DNA from: Solimonas sp040754295
GTDB lineage: Bacteria; Pseudomonadota; Gammaproteobacteria; Nevskiales; Nevskiaceae
NCBI GenBank assembly: GCA_040754295.1
Contig: JBFMCQ010000003.1
Span: 49,025 to 113,024 of the forward strand
Reading direction: 5' to 3'
Length of the DNA stretch: 64,000 nucleotides
Below the pieces are notes generated by a model. It saw only the letters and a program-made list of their open reading frames with translations, was not told the origin of the DNA and did not search any database. Position numbers and translations under genes: made by a program. How positions within the stretch are numbered: the first letter of the stretch is position 1; every line of letters begins with the position of its first letter. This document shows, piece after piece, positions 42,873-53,604 of this stretch.

Positions 42873-42915
42873 ATCATAGCGGCAGCGCCGCGCCGCAGCA
42901 ATTGATCGGGATCAA
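42873..42915 (-). promoter_or_regulatory. Class II Anr/FNR-type promoter of nhaD
   Basis: On the reverse strand TTGCTG (42901-42896), a 17-bp spacer and TATGAT (42878-42873) form a good sigma-70 promoter. The perfect TTGAT-CGGG-ATCAA palindrome at 42902-42915 abuts the -35 hexamer. With transcription starting about 7 nt after the -10, the palindrome centre falls near -42, the standard activating position for FNR/Anr regulators. Confidence 0.7.
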
Positions 42916-42961
42916 CGCCGTCGCCCGCCGTCGGGCAACTGTCGCGTCGACAGCCGGCGCG

Positions 42962-45019
<2,058 letters not shown>

Positions 45020-45120
45020 AACACGCGAAGCTTACATCGGGCGCAGGCTCGGGATCTGCGCTCGCTTCAACGGTGGCGTCCTCGGGCGATCGAACAGGAA
45101 CGCGACATGCGCCGCCCCAC

Positions 45121-45915
45121 TTACGGCTGCGCTTCGCGCACCTCGCCGATACGCACGCTCGGGCTGCGGAAGCTGCGTGCGCGCTCGACCGCCTGCACGA
45201 CTTCGTCGACCGTCGGATTCACGCGAATCTTCAGGCGCTGTCCGGTCCGCAGCTGGTTCGGATCCTTGATGGTGTCGGTGTTGGCGTCCCAGATCAGCGG
45301 CCATAGATACGGATTGCCGTAGACTTCGGGACGCCCGGAGATGATCCACAGACTATCGCCGGCGGCGACGACGTAGCGCTTGGTCGCTTCGGCCAGCTCG
45401 CGGCTGAGCGCGTTGAGCAGCTCCCATGCATGCCGGCCCTCGCGGCGCGCCAGGGCGACTTCGGCCACGCGTATGCGCTCGAGCTGGTCGTCGCTGAGGC
45501 CCGTGTAGGTCTGCACTTTCTGCAGCTCGATCTCGGCGCGCAGGAGATACTGCACGCCGAGCGCGTCGTTGGCGCGCCGCAGCACCTCGGCGGAGAGGCG
45601 GCGCACGCCGGCAGCGTCGCCGCCGCGCGCCGCGCTTTCGGCAGCAGCCAGCATCGCGTGGACCTCGCTCGCATCGGGCCAGCCCGGGACCGCCTGCGCG
45701 GCCTCGCGCAGGCGCTCGCGTGCCTCCGCGAGTAGCGCCATGTCGGCCGCGGACACGGCCGGAACGGCGCGCGGTGCCGTTGCAGGCGGAGACGGTGTCG
45801 CCCGTGCAGCGGGATGTGGCGTTCTGCGCTCCTGCGGGATGCGGTGCAGGCCACAGCCAGCCAGCAGCGATGCGGCCGCGAAGACGGTCAGCAGAACGCG
45901 GGCAGAGGGGTTCAT
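45121..45915 (-). CDS. LysM-domain lipoprotein
   Basis: This 264-residue protein has a lipobox (AASLLAGC, Cys at about 21), a Pro/Ala-rich linker, a helical middle (about 60-175) and a C-terminal LysM-like domain (VVAAGDSLWIISGRPEVYGN near 182, then LRTGQRLKI). It probably binds peptidoglycan from the outer membrane. I do not recognise a named gene. It lies between uvrB and the divergent wrbA. Confidence 0.8.
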   Translation of the reverse strand: MNPSARVLLTVFAAASLLAGCGLHRIPQERRTPHPAARATPSPPATAPRAVPAVSAADMALLAEARERLREAAQAVPGWPDASEVHAMLAAAESAARGGDAAGVRRLSAEVLRRANDALGVQYLLRAEIELQKVQTYTGLSDDQLERIRVAEVALARREGRHAWELLNALSRELAEATKRYVVAAGDSLWIISGRPEVYGNPYLWPLIWDANTDTIKDPNQLRTGQRLKIRVNPTVDEVVQAVERARSFRSPSVRIGEVREAQP

Positions 45916-45965
45916 CGGCGAAACCCTACAATACCGGCCAGGTTTTTGAAATCACGGCGGGACAC

Positions 45966-46568
45966 TTGGCCGAAATCCTCGTTCTGTACTACTCGCGGCA
46001 CGGCTCGATCGCACGGATGGCGCGGCACGTCGCGCGCGGCATCGACGCGGTGCGCGGTGCCGCGGCGCGCGTGCGCACGGTGCCGGCGGTCAGCGCCGAT
46101 TATGCCGTGCGCGCGCCGGAGATTCCCGCCGAGGGGCCGCCGTACGCGAGCGCGGACGATTTGCGCGAATGCGACGGGCTCGTGCTCGGCAGCCCGACGC
46201 GCTTCGGCAACATGGCCGCGCCGCTGAAACACTTCCTCGACGGCACCTCCGACCTGTGGCTGTCCGGCGCGCTGGCCGGCAAGCCGGCGGCGGTCTTCAC
46301 GTCGAGCGGCTCGCTGCACGGAGGACAGGAGTCGACGCTGCTGTCGATGATGCTGCCGCTGTTCCACCACGGCATGCTGCTCGTCGGCCTGCCGTACACG
46401 CTGCCCGAGCTGGGCACCACGCGCGGCGGCGGCACGCCGTACGGCGCCAGTCACCACGCCGGCATCGGCCGCGAGCCGCTGCCGTTGAGCGCCGATGAAG
46501 CGAGCCTGTGCGAAGCACTCGGGCGCCGTGTCGCGGAGGTCGCAGACCGGCTGCGTACGCGCCGATGA
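45966..46568 (+). CDS. wrbA: NAD(P)H:quinone oxidoreductase, WrbA family
   Basis: This 200-residue flavodoxin-like enzyme reduces quinones with two electrons. The FMN-binding loop YYSRHGSIARMA lies at about residues 8-19, SPTRFGNMAAPLKHFLD at about 77 and TSSGSLHGGQESTLLSM at about 110. It starts with a TTG at 45966; TACAAT (45927-45932) may be its -10. The stop overlaps the next gene's ATG as ATGA. Confidence 0.93.
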   Translation: MAEILVLYYSRHGSIARMARHVARGIDAVRGAAARVRTVPAVSADYAVRAPEIPAEGPPYASADDLRECDGLVLGSPTRFGNMAAPLKHFLDGTSDLWLSGALAGKPAAVFTSSGSLHGGQESTLLSMMLPLFHHGMLLVGLPYTLPELGTTRGGGTPYGASHHAGIGREPLPLSADEASLCEALGRRVAEVADRLRTRR

Positions 46569-46906
46569 GGCGACCGCTCAGCGACTATGCCAAGGGCGCC
46601 GCACTGAGCGCGCACGTCGCGCTGATGCTGCTGCTCGTCGCGCAAGGCGGCACCCTCGCCTGGCTCGGCGCGCTGCTGCTGGTGCCGCCGCTTCCGGGCC
46701 TGCTGCGCGGGCGCATCTACACCTATCAGTGGACCAGCCTGCTGCTGACGTTCTACTGCGCGCTGTGGCTCGCGGAAGGCTGGGGCAGCACGCAGGGGCG
46801 CTGGCCCGCGTTCGGGCTGGCGGCGGTGGCCGCGGCGGATTTCGTCAGCCTGGTGCTTTACGTGCGTCTGCGGCGGCGAGAAGCGCCTGTGCCAAAGGCA
46901 GGCTGA
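46565..46906 (+). CDS. DUF2069 inner-membrane protein
   Basis: This 113-residue protein has about four hydrophobic segments with LLVPPLPGLLRGRIYTYQWTS (residues about 41-61) and a FYCALWLAEGW patch, typical of DUF2069. Its function is unknown. It is coupled to wrbA by ATGA, a common gammaproteobacterial pair, and runs 62 bp into the end of the convergent hda gene. Confidence 0.88.
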   Translation: MRRPLSDYAKGAALSAHVALMLLLVAQGGTLAWLGALLLVPPLPGLLRGRIYTYQWTSLLLTFYCALWLAEGWGSTQGRWPAFGLAAVAAADFVSLVLYVRLRRREAPVPKAG

Positions 46907-47534
46907 GCCGCCGCTTGGCGCTGAGCGCGCCGCGGTCGAGCACCTCGAGCGCGTCGAGCAGGCTGCTCGTATCGCGTGTGCGCGTGCTCAGCAGCCAGCG
47001 CAGCAGCTCGTCCGGCAGCTCCAGTCCGCGTGCTCGCGCGCGCAGCCGCAGCAGCTCGGCGCGCTGCATGTCGTCGAGCGGACGCAGGCCGAATACCGCG
47101 CACTGCGAAAGACGCGTGCGCAGATCGGGCAGTGCGATCTCGAGCCGTTCGGGCGGTGCCGTCGCGGCGAGCGCGAACGCGCGGCCGTCGCTGCGCAGCC
47201 GGTCGAGCAGTCGCAGCAGCGCCAGGCACCAGTCGCGCTGCGGCGTCGCGAGATCGATGTCGTCGAGCAACAGCGCACTGACGTTCTCGTAGCCGGCGAG
47301 CAGCTCGGGCCCGAGCGACAGGCCGTCGGCGAGCGAGAGATAGGCGCCGCCGTGGCGGCGGCAGGCCGCCTGGAGCAGGTGCGTGCGGCCGCTGCCGGCC
47401 GCGCCATAGAGCAGGATCGGCTCTCGCAACTCCTCGAGCGCGGCGACCGCCTCGGTGTTGGGGCCGGGGAAGTAGCTGTCGAAGCTCGCCGTGTCGCGCA
47501 GCTGCACGGCGAGCGGCAACTGCGCACCTCTCAC
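46845..47534 (-). CDS. hda: DnaA regulatory inactivator Hda
   Basis: This 229-residue AAA+ protein, with the DNA-loaded sliding clamp, triggers ATP hydrolysis by DnaA to prevent over-initiation. The clamp-binding motif QLPLAVQL is at the very N-terminus (about 5-12), consistent with the GTG start at 47534 behind GAGAAGG. The P-loop is GAAGSGRTHLLQA (about 44), with Arg where DnaA has Lys, as in other Hda proteins. LLLDDIDLA (Walker B) lies near 95. The AI-2E permease gene ends 10 nt upstream. Confidence 0.93.
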   Translation of the reverse strand: MRGAQLPLAVQLRDTASFDSYFPGPNTEAVAALEELREPILLYGAAGSGRTHLLQAACRRHGGAYLSLADGLSLGPELLAGYENVSALLLDDIDLATPQRDWCLALLRLLDRLRSDGRAFALAATAPPERLEIALPDLRTRLSQCAVFGLRPLDDMQRAELLRLRARARGLELPDELLRWLLSTRTRDTSSLLDALEVLDRGALSAKRRLSLPLAQALLAAADARKAPG

Positions 47535-47544
47535 GAGGGCCTTC

Positions 47545-48648
47545 TCATGGCAGCGGCTCGCCTTCGCGCGCCTCGATCGCGGCCGGTGGCGGAGTGGCGT
47601 TGTACAGCGAGCTGCGCAGCCATTCCTGCTTGGCATGGCGCAGCAGCACCGCGATCGCCGCCGCGCCGGGCAGCGCGAGCAGCACGCCGACGAAGCCGAA
47701 CAGCTGGCCGCCGGCCATCAGCGCGAAGATCACCACGACCGGATTGAGGCCGATGCGATCGCCGACCAGCGTCGGCGTCAGCCACCAGCTTTCGAGAATC
47801 TGCCCGACGCCGAAGACGATGGCGACCCAGACCAGCGGCAGCAGTGCCTGCTCCTGGATCAGCATCGCCACGATCGCCGCGACGAAGCCCACCGCAAAGC
47901 CCAGATAGGGGACAAAGCTGAGCATGCCCGCCCAGAAGCCGATCACCAGCGCGAGCTTGAGCCCGGCGATGGCGAGACCGGCGCTGTACAGCACGGCGAG
48001 CGCGATCATGACCGTGAACTGGCCGCGCACGAACGAGCCCATCACCGAATCGGTTTCGCGCGCGAGCTGGGTCACCCGCGGCAGGTGGCGCGGCGGAATC
48101 ATGCCGCGGATCCACGCGACCAGATCGTCCCAGTCGCGCAGCAGATAGAACGTGACGATCGGCACCAGCAGCAGATTGGCGAGCACGGCGGCGAAGAGTG
48201 GGCCGGACGCGGACACGCGCGCCCAGACGATGCGCGCCAGATCGCCGGCGCCGGCCCAGTGCTGGGTGACGATGAGCTTGAGGCCCTCGGCATCCAGACG
48301 CATGCCTTCGGGCAGGCTGATGCCGAGGTAGGGCAGGGCGACGCTCTGCACCCAGAGCAGGCCGTCGGGGATGTCGCGGATCAGCGCCACCGTCTGCTGG
48401 TAGAGCATCGGTGCGATCAGCACCAGCGCGACGAGTCCGGCGAGCGCGAGCACGACGAAGACGATGATGACGGCCAGGGTCCGCGACAGCCCCAGCCGCT
48501 GCAGGCGGTCGACGATGGGATCGCCTAGATAGGCGAGCCCGGCGCCGATCGCAAACGGAGTGAGGATCGGCCCGAGCAGCCAGAAGAACAGGATCAGGCC
48601 GGCGCCGGCGGCGTACCACGGCCAGTGCTCGCGCAGGCTCGCGCTCAC
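47545..48648 (-). CDS. AI-2E/PerM family permease
   Basis: This 367-residue inner-membrane protein has about eight helices. The family blocks FAIGAGLAYLGDPIVDRLQR (about 32), LLVPIVTFYLLRDWDDL (about 167) and GILESWW-like VGQILESWWLTPTLVGDRIG (about 293) place it in the AI-2E/PerM family. Some members export autoinducer-2, others act as Na+/H+ antiporters; the role here is open. It starts with GTG overlapping the DUF2066 stop and precedes hda, as in many gammaproteobacteria. Confidence 0.92.
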   Translation of the reverse strand: MSASLREHWPWYAAGAGLILFFWLLGPILTPFAIGAGLAYLGDPIVDRLQRLGLSRTLAVIIVFVVLALAGLVALVLIAPMLYQQTVALIRDIPDGLLWVQSVALPYLGISLPEGMRLDAEGLKLIVTQHWAGAGDLARIVWARVSASGPLFAAVLANLLLVPIVTFYLLRDWDDLVAWIRGMIPPRHLPRVTQLARETDSVMGSFVRGQFTVMIALAVLYSAGLAIAGLKLALVIGFWAGMLSFVPYLGFAVGFVAAIVAMLIQEQALLPLVWVAIVFGVGQILESWWLTPTLVGDRIGLNPVVVIFALMAGGQLFGFVGVLLALPGAAAIAVLLRHAKQEWLRSSLYNATPPPAAIEAREGEPLP

Positions 48649-49259
48649 TGTGGTGAGCGTACCATCCGGTACGACAGCTCGGCCCGCCCCGCGGGGTCGC
48701 TGACCAGAAAGCCCGCGGCCAGCAGCGCGCCGCTCAGGCGTCCCGCACCGCCCTCGCTGCGCACGCGCAGCTCGAGGCGGTCGCCGGCTGCGCGCAGCGG
48801 CTGGACGCTGCGCACGCTGGGCAGCGCCTGCAGCGAAGACAGCAGGCGCACGTAGGCGGCCGCGCTGTCGATGCCGCTGACCTCCATCTGCACGTCTTCG
48901 ACATCGGCGGCGTAGACGCCCCAGACCGGCAGGCCGAGGCTCTTCAGCCGGGCGTCCACCGCCTGGTGGTCGAAGCCGGCGACCAGATGCAGGCTGCCGT
49001 CGGGGTCACGCTCGTAGCCGTAGCGCTGCATCAGCTGCGGTGCTTCTTCGATCACGCTGGCCGCCTGATAGATCGCATCCTCGCCGCTGACGCGGGCGAC
49101 GACCTGGCGCAGCGCTTCGCGCACAGCGGTTTCGCGCTCCGGCGCGGACTGGTCGGCAACCGGCACGCGCGCCTCGTAGTAGGCCTGGGCGGTCGCGGGC
49201 GTCTGTGCGCCAGCGAGAGCCGGCCACAGCAGGCAGAAGACGAGGAGAAGGACAGGCAT
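48645..49259 (-). CDS. DUF2066 periplasmic protein
   Basis: This 204-residue protein has a signal peptide (about 1-18, ending ALAGA) and the DUF2066 pattern (YYEARVPVADQSAPERETAV near 27, then EALRQVVARVSGEDAI). Function is unknown. It heads the DUF2066 / AI-2E permease / hda transcription unit. GATAAT (49271-49266) ends 6 nt before the ATG and TGTTAT lies 17 bp further, so a leaderless message is likely. Confidence 0.88.
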   Translation of the reverse strand: MPVLLLVFCLLWPALAGAQTPATAQAYYEARVPVADQSAPERETAVREALRQVVARVSGEDAIYQAASVIEEAPQLMQRYGYERDPDGSLHLVAGFDHQAVDARLKSLGLPVWGVYAADVEDVQMEVSGIDSAAAYVRLLSSLQALPSVRSVQPLRAAGDRLELRVRSEGGAGRLSGALLAAGFLVSDPAGRAELSYRMVRSPQ

Positions 49260-49364
49260 GCCGAAATTATCCGGTGCGCGCCCCGAAAATAACAGCCACA
49301 ATAACCGTCACGGCCCGCCGGCATCGTCCGCGGGCCGAATGCGTTCCCACGGAAAAGTACGAGC

Positions 49365-50396
49365 ATGAGCAAGAATGCCGGGCTGACCTACCGCGATGCA
49401 GGCGTCGACATCGACGAGGGCGACGCGCTGGTCGACGACATCAAGAAGATCGTCCGCTCCACGCAGCGCCCGGAGGTGCTCGCCGGTGTCGGCGGTTTCG
49501 GCGCGCTCGTGGCGCTGCCGAAGAAGTACAGGAATCCGGTGCTGGTCAGCGGCACCGACGGCGTCGGTACCAAGCTCATGCTCGGCATCGAGGCGGGAAT
49601 GATCGAGGGCCTCGGCCAGGATCTGGTCGCCATGTGCGTCAACGACGTGCTGGTCTCCGGCGCGGAGCCGCTGTTCTTCCTCGACTACTACGCAACCGGC
49701 AAGCTCGACAAGCGTGCCGCGGGCCAGCTGATCAAGGGCATTGCGCGCGGCTGCCGGCTGGCCGGCTGCGCGCTCGTCGGCGGCGAGACCGCGGAGATGC
49801 CGGGCATGTATCCGCCGGGGGAGTTCGACGTCGCCGGGTTCTGCGTCGCCGTCGCCGAGCGCAGCAAGCTCATCGACGGCAGCCGGATCAGGCGCGGCGA
49901 CGTGCTGATCGCACTGCCGTCGAGCGGCGCGCATTCCAACGGCTATTCGCTGGTGCGGCGCGTGCTCGCGCGGCGCAAGACACCGCTCGACCGCCCTTTC
50001 GGCAAGGGCACGCTGGCCGACGCACTGCTCGCACCGACGACGATCTACGTCAAGCCGGTGCTCGATCTGCTCGCACGCGGCATCGCCGTGCGCGGCATGG
50101 CGCACATCACCGGCGGCGGCATTCCCGGCAATCTGCCGCGCTGCTTCCCCAAGGGCGTCGGCGCCGTGGTCGACGTCTCCAGCTGGCGGCGGCCGGAGAT
50201 CTTCGACTGGCTGCAGACCGAGGGCGGCATCGACGAGGACGAGATGCGGCGCGTGTTCAACTGCGGCGTCGGCTTCGTCCTCGTCGTGCCGCGGCTGCAG
50301 GCAGACGCGGCGCTGGCGGCGCTCAAGCGGACGCGCGCAAGGCCCTGGCTGCTCGGCGAGATCGTCGCGGGCCGGCAGGACGTGCGCTTCGCCTGA
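49365..50396 (+). CDS. purM: Phosphoribosylformylglycinamidine cyclo-ligase
   Basis: This 343-residue AIR synthetase carries out step five of purine synthesis. Diagnostic blocks are LTYRDAGVDIDEGDALVDDI (about 5), LVSGTDGVGTKLML (about 57), DLVAMCVNDVLVSGAEPLFFLDY (about 87-109) and LVGGETAEMPGMY (about 138). It starts with ATG at 49365 and is followed after 4 nt by purN. Confidence 0.97.
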   Translation: MSKNAGLTYRDAGVDIDEGDALVDDIKKIVRSTQRPEVLAGVGGFGALVALPKKYRNPVLVSGTDGVGTKLMLGIEAGMIEGLGQDLVAMCVNDVLVSGAEPLFFLDYYATGKLDKRAAGQLIKGIARGCRLAGCALVGGETAEMPGMYPPGEFDVAGFCVAVAERSKLIDGSRIRRGDVLIALPSSGAHSNGYSLVRRVLARRKTPLDRPFGKGTLADALLAPTTIYVKPVLDLLARGIAVRGMAHITGGGIPGNLPRCFPKGVGAVVDVSSWRRPEIFDWLQTEGGIDEDEMRRVFNCGVGFVLVVPRLQADAALAALKRTRARPWLLGEIVAGRQDVRFA

Positions 50397-50400
50397 TGCA

Positions 50401-51063
50401 ATGAGCGCGCGCATCGCCGTTCTGATCTCGGGCCGCGGGCGCAACCTGCAGGCTTTGATCGCTGCCTGCGCCGAGCGGCACGTCGACGGCGAGATCGTCG
50501 TCGTCGTCAGCAATCGCGCGGACGCGGCCGGGCTGGCGTACGCGCGCGTCGCCGGCATTGTGACGGTCGTCGTCGCGCATCGCGACTACCCGGACCGCGC
50601 CGCCTACGATGCCGCGCTCGCGGCGGTGCTCGAGGCGCACAGGGCGGACCTCGTCGTGCTCGCCGGGTTCATGCGCATCCTGACCGCGGGCTTCGTTAGC
50701 CGGTACCGCGGGCGCCTGATCAACATTCATCCGTCGCTGCTGCCGCGCCACCCCGGGCTGGACACGCATCGCCGGGCCCTGGAGGCCGGCGACGCCGAGC
50801 ACGGCGCCACCGTACACTTCGTGACCGAGGAGGTCGACGCCGGGCCCGCGATCATTCAGGGGAAATTAAAGGTGCATCCGGAGGATACGGCGGAGACTTT
50901 GGCCGACCGCGTGCTGCAGGAAATCGAGGTCCGGATCTACCCGCAGGCGGTCGCATGGCTCGTGCGCGGCGAGGTGACGCTCGAGGGGCGGGCCGTTCGT
51001 TTTCGGGGGCACATCATGAACACTCCGCCAGGACTCGAGGCGCTAGAGGCGCCGTTCCGATGA
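50401..51063 (+). CDS. purN: Phosphoribosylglycinamide formyltransferase
   Basis: This 220-residue enzyme transfers formyl from 10-formyl-THF to GAR. The N-terminal IAVLISGRGRNLQALI, the folate-site LAGFMRILTAGFVSRYRGRL (about 87) and the catalytic INIHPSLLPRHPGLDTH block (about 107) are intact. It is coupled to the next gene by ATGA at 51060. Confidence 0.97.
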   Translation: MSARIAVLISGRGRNLQALIAACAERHVDGEIVVVVSNRADAAGLAYARVAGIVTVVVAHRDYPDRAAYDAALAAVLEAHRADLVVLAGFMRILTAGFVSRYRGRLINIHPSLLPRHPGLDTHRRALEAGDAEHGATVHFVTEEVDAGPAIIQGKLKVHPEDTAETLADRVLQEIEVRIYPQAVAWLVRGEVTLEGRAVRFRGHIMNTPPGLEALEAPFR

Positions 51064-51779
51064 GATATGCACTCGTTCTGCTCGCCGCGCTGGCGAGTGC
51101 GACGGCGACGGCATGGGCGTCCGACATCGACGCCGCGAGCCACCTGCAGCCGCGCAGCGATCGCTACGAGGTGGAATGGAGCGGCATTTCGCTGGGCGAG
51201 GGCACGATCAGCCTCGCGCACGACGGCGAGGACTGCTACCACTATGTATCGCGCACGGACCCGATCGCGCTGGTGCGCTGGACCTACGGCTCGCCGCGCG
51301 AGGAGAGCCGCTTCTGCCTGCGCGACGGCCGCTTGATCCCGCAGCACTTCCGTTACATCAACGACAAGCGCGAGAAGGACAGCTTTCGCCTCGACTTCGA
51401 CTGGGGCAGCGGGCAGGTCAAGGCGCTCAGGGGCGGCGTGATGACGGTTCGTGACCTGCCGGACGTCGCCTACGACCGCTTCGTCATCCGCGAGGCCGTG
51501 CGCTTGTGGGTCATCCGCCACGTCGAAGGCGACGGCCCGGCCGAGCGCGAGTTCGTCATGGTCGACGACGACCGCATCAAGGCCTACCGCTTCGCGATCG
51601 GCGGCAGGGAGACCGTGGAGACGCCGGCAGGAACCTTCGAAACCGTGCGTGTCGATCGCGTCGGCGATCCGAAGCGCGAAGCGCACTACTGGCTCGCACC
51701 GAGCCGCGACTACGTGCCGGTCAAGCTGGAGCAGCTGAAGAAGGGCAAGCCCGAGCTGCGCATGACGCTGCTGCGATAG
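51060..51779 (+). CDS. DUF3108 periplasmic protein
   Basis: This 239-residue protein has a signal peptide (about 1-20, ending TAWAS) and a DUF3108 beta-rich domain (YEVEWSGISLGEGTISLAHD near residue 34 to YVPVKLEQLKKGKPELRMTL at the end). It is predicted to be exported. Its role is unknown, yet it regularly follows purN in gammaproteobacteria, here with an ATGA overlap. Confidence 0.88.
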   Translation: MRYALVLLAALASATATAWASDIDAASHLQPRSDRYEVEWSGISLGEGTISLAHDGEDCYHYVSRTDPIALVRWTYGSPREESRFCLRDGRLIPQHFRYINDKREKDSFRLDFDWGSGQVKALRGGVMTVRDLPDVAYDRFVIREAVRLWVIRHVEGDGPAEREFVMVDDDRIKAYRFAIGGRETVETPAGTFETVRVDRVGDPKREAHYWLAPSRDYVPVKLEQLKKGKPELRMTLLR

Positions 51780-51796
51780 ATGCCGGCTCCTGCATC

Positions 51797-53137
51797 CTAG
51801 GCCGCGATCAGCCCGTCCTCGCGCAGCTTGTCGAGATGGCTCTCGATGTTCATGCGCGCCAGCGGCAGCAGCCGCGGGTCGAGGTCCGGATAGATCGCCG
51901 CCAGCATCTGGGCGACGTCGCGTCCCTCGCGATGCAGCGACAGCACCTGGCGCTCGCGCAGCTCGCGATGCCCCAGCGTTTCCGCGAGGCGGTGCGTGCC
52001 GCCCAGCGCGATCCCGTGCGACGGATAGATCGCCCTCGGCGCGAGCGCGATCACCTTGCGCAGCGAGGCCAGATAGCGCCCCATGTGGCCTTCGGGCTTG
52101 GCGATGACGACCGTCCCCAGACCCTGGATGAGGTCGCCGACCAGGCACCAGGCGCGGTCGTCGGGCATCAGCGCGAGCTGCCCTTCGTCGTGGCCCGGCA
52201 CTTCGTAGACGCGCACGGCGCGTCCGAGCCAGCGGCACAGCACATCGCCCTCGCGGTAGGTGTTCACGACGATGCCGTCGAAGTAGCCGGGTGTCTTCGC
52301 CGCGATCCGCCCCTGCGTGTCCGCCGACATGCCCATCGGCACCTCGAAGCGCCGAGCGAGCCGGTTGGCGCGCTCGCGGTGGTCGGGATGATGATGCGTC
52401 AGGAAGATCTCGTGGATGCCGAAGCGCTGCACCAGCCGGCACAGCTTCTCCATCTCGGCATCGTCGGCGGGCGAAGGGTCGATCAGCACGCGGTGCGACT
52501 GCAGATCGCCGATGAGGAAGCAGTTGGTGTGCTGCGCCGGCGGCAGCGTGTTCGAGCGCACCAGGATCTGGCGCACGCCGTACACCGACTCGATCATCGG
52601 CGGCTCGAAGCCGTCGTTCGTTTCGAAATGCAGGCCGGGAACCTCGCCTGCCTCGAGGTCGGACGCCAGCGCGCGCAGCACGGCGACGGTCGGCGGTGCG
52701 GCGAGCACCAGACCGCGCTCGTAGCGCTCGAGCCATTCGCCGGGTGGCGCCCAGTCGAGCTCGGCCACTTCTGCGGGATCGGCCGAGAGCCGCGGTCGTG
52801 CGTCGATTTCGACTGCGAAGAAATGCGTGTTGAGGCGCTCCGCGGCCGGCGTCGGCGCCGGCGCAACGCCGATGTGGCGCACACCTGCGGCCGCGGTTGC
52901 CGACAGATCCAGCGCCAACTCCGCGCGCAGCCTGCGCATCAGCGCACGAACCAGGCGCGCCTCCTGCGTATCCGACCGCGCCGGCGGTGCGTCGCCGCTG
53001 CCGTCGCCGTCGTCGACTTTGCCGCCGGGGAACGAGTGGTAGCCGGGAAAGGCGTTCAGATGCGCCTGGCGGCGCGTCATCAACAGCTCGCCGTCGCAGA
53101 TCAGCACAGCGCTGACGGTGTCGAGGATACGGCTCAT
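51797..53137 (-). CDS. Nudix-like domain fused to metallo-beta-lactamase-fold hydrolase
   Basis: This 446-residue protein starts behind GAGG at the ATG ending at 53137. Residues about 5-150 look Nudix-like (SAVLICDGELLMTRR, then FPGYHSFPGGKVDDGDG), but the expected REUxEExG helix reads RALMRRLRAELAL, so the catalytic Glu set is degraded. Residues about 190-445 are a metallo-beta-lactamase domain with THHHPDHRE (metal ligands, about 251-258), VPGHDEGQLAL and LVGDLIQG. A hydrolase on acyl- or nucleotide-linked substrates is plausible, but the substrate is unknown. Confidence 0.85.
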   Translation of the reverse strand: MSRILDTVSAVLICDGELLMTRRQAHLNAFPGYHSFPGGKVDDGDGSGDAPPARSDTQEARLVRALMRRLRAELALDLSATAAAGVRHIGVAPAPTPAAERLNTHFFAVEIDARPRLSADPAEVAELDWAPPGEWLERYERGLVLAAPPTVAVLRALASDLEAGEVPGLHFETNDGFEPPMIESVYGVRQILVRSNTLPPAQHTNCFLIGDLQSHRVLIDPSPADDAEMEKLCRLVQRFGIHEIFLTHHHPDHRERANRLARRFEVPMGMSADTQGRIAAKTPGYFDGIVVNTYREGDVLCRWLGRAVRVYEVPGHDEGQLALMPDDRAWCLVGDLIQGLGTVVIAKPEGHMGRYLASLRKVIALAPRAIYPSHGIALGGTHRLAETLGHRELRERQVLSLHREGRDVAQMLAAIYPDLDPRLLPLARMNIESHLDKLREDGLIAA

Positions 53138-53183
53138 GGCTGCCTCGCGCGGGAGGGGCCGCACATTATCCCGCAAACCGCGC

Positions 53184-53459
53184 CTACTCGCGCGCGCGCG
53201 GCTCGATGCGCTTGATCGTCATCTGATCGCCGGCGAAGGTCACGCTGATCACGTGCTCGGGGCCGGTCCAGGTTTCGGTGCTCAGCGTCAGTCGTCCGAT
53301 GCCCCCGCCGGAGACGTCGTCGGGCTCGCCGAGGATGTCGTGGACCTGTTCGCGGCTCATGCCCGGCTCCAGCTTCGTGTAGTTGTCCGGCGTCGCCCGC
53401 GAGCAGGCGGACAGCGTCAGCAGGGCGAGCCCGGCGAGCCCGGCGGCAAGGGTTTTCAT
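53184..53459 (-). CDS. Small BamE/SmpA-like lipoprotein
   Basis: This 91-residue lipoprotein has a signal ending in LLTLSAC (Cys about 19) and a short domain with YTKLEPGMSREQVHDILGEPD (about 27-47), the recurring 'GMs..eV..ilG.P' pattern of SmpA/OmlA-fold proteins. It is shorter than true BamE and lacks its C-terminal part, so I do not call it bamE. A GGGAG ribosome binding site precedes the ATG. Confidence 0.8.
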   Translation of the reverse strand: MKTLAAGLAGLALLTLSACSRATPDNYTKLEPGMSREQVHDILGEPDDVSGGGIGRLTLSTETWTGPEHVISVTFAGDQMTIKRIEPRARE

Positions 53460-53604
53460 GGCGATGACTCCCGTGGGGAATGGCGCAGACTGGCACATCC
53501 GCTGGCCGTTCGCACGGCTTGCGACGCCGGATCGTGCGCCGGCGAGTTTCCTTTTGCGCCGCAAGCCGTGGACAATATGCAGCCCTTGCCCGCGGGGCCA
53601 TACC

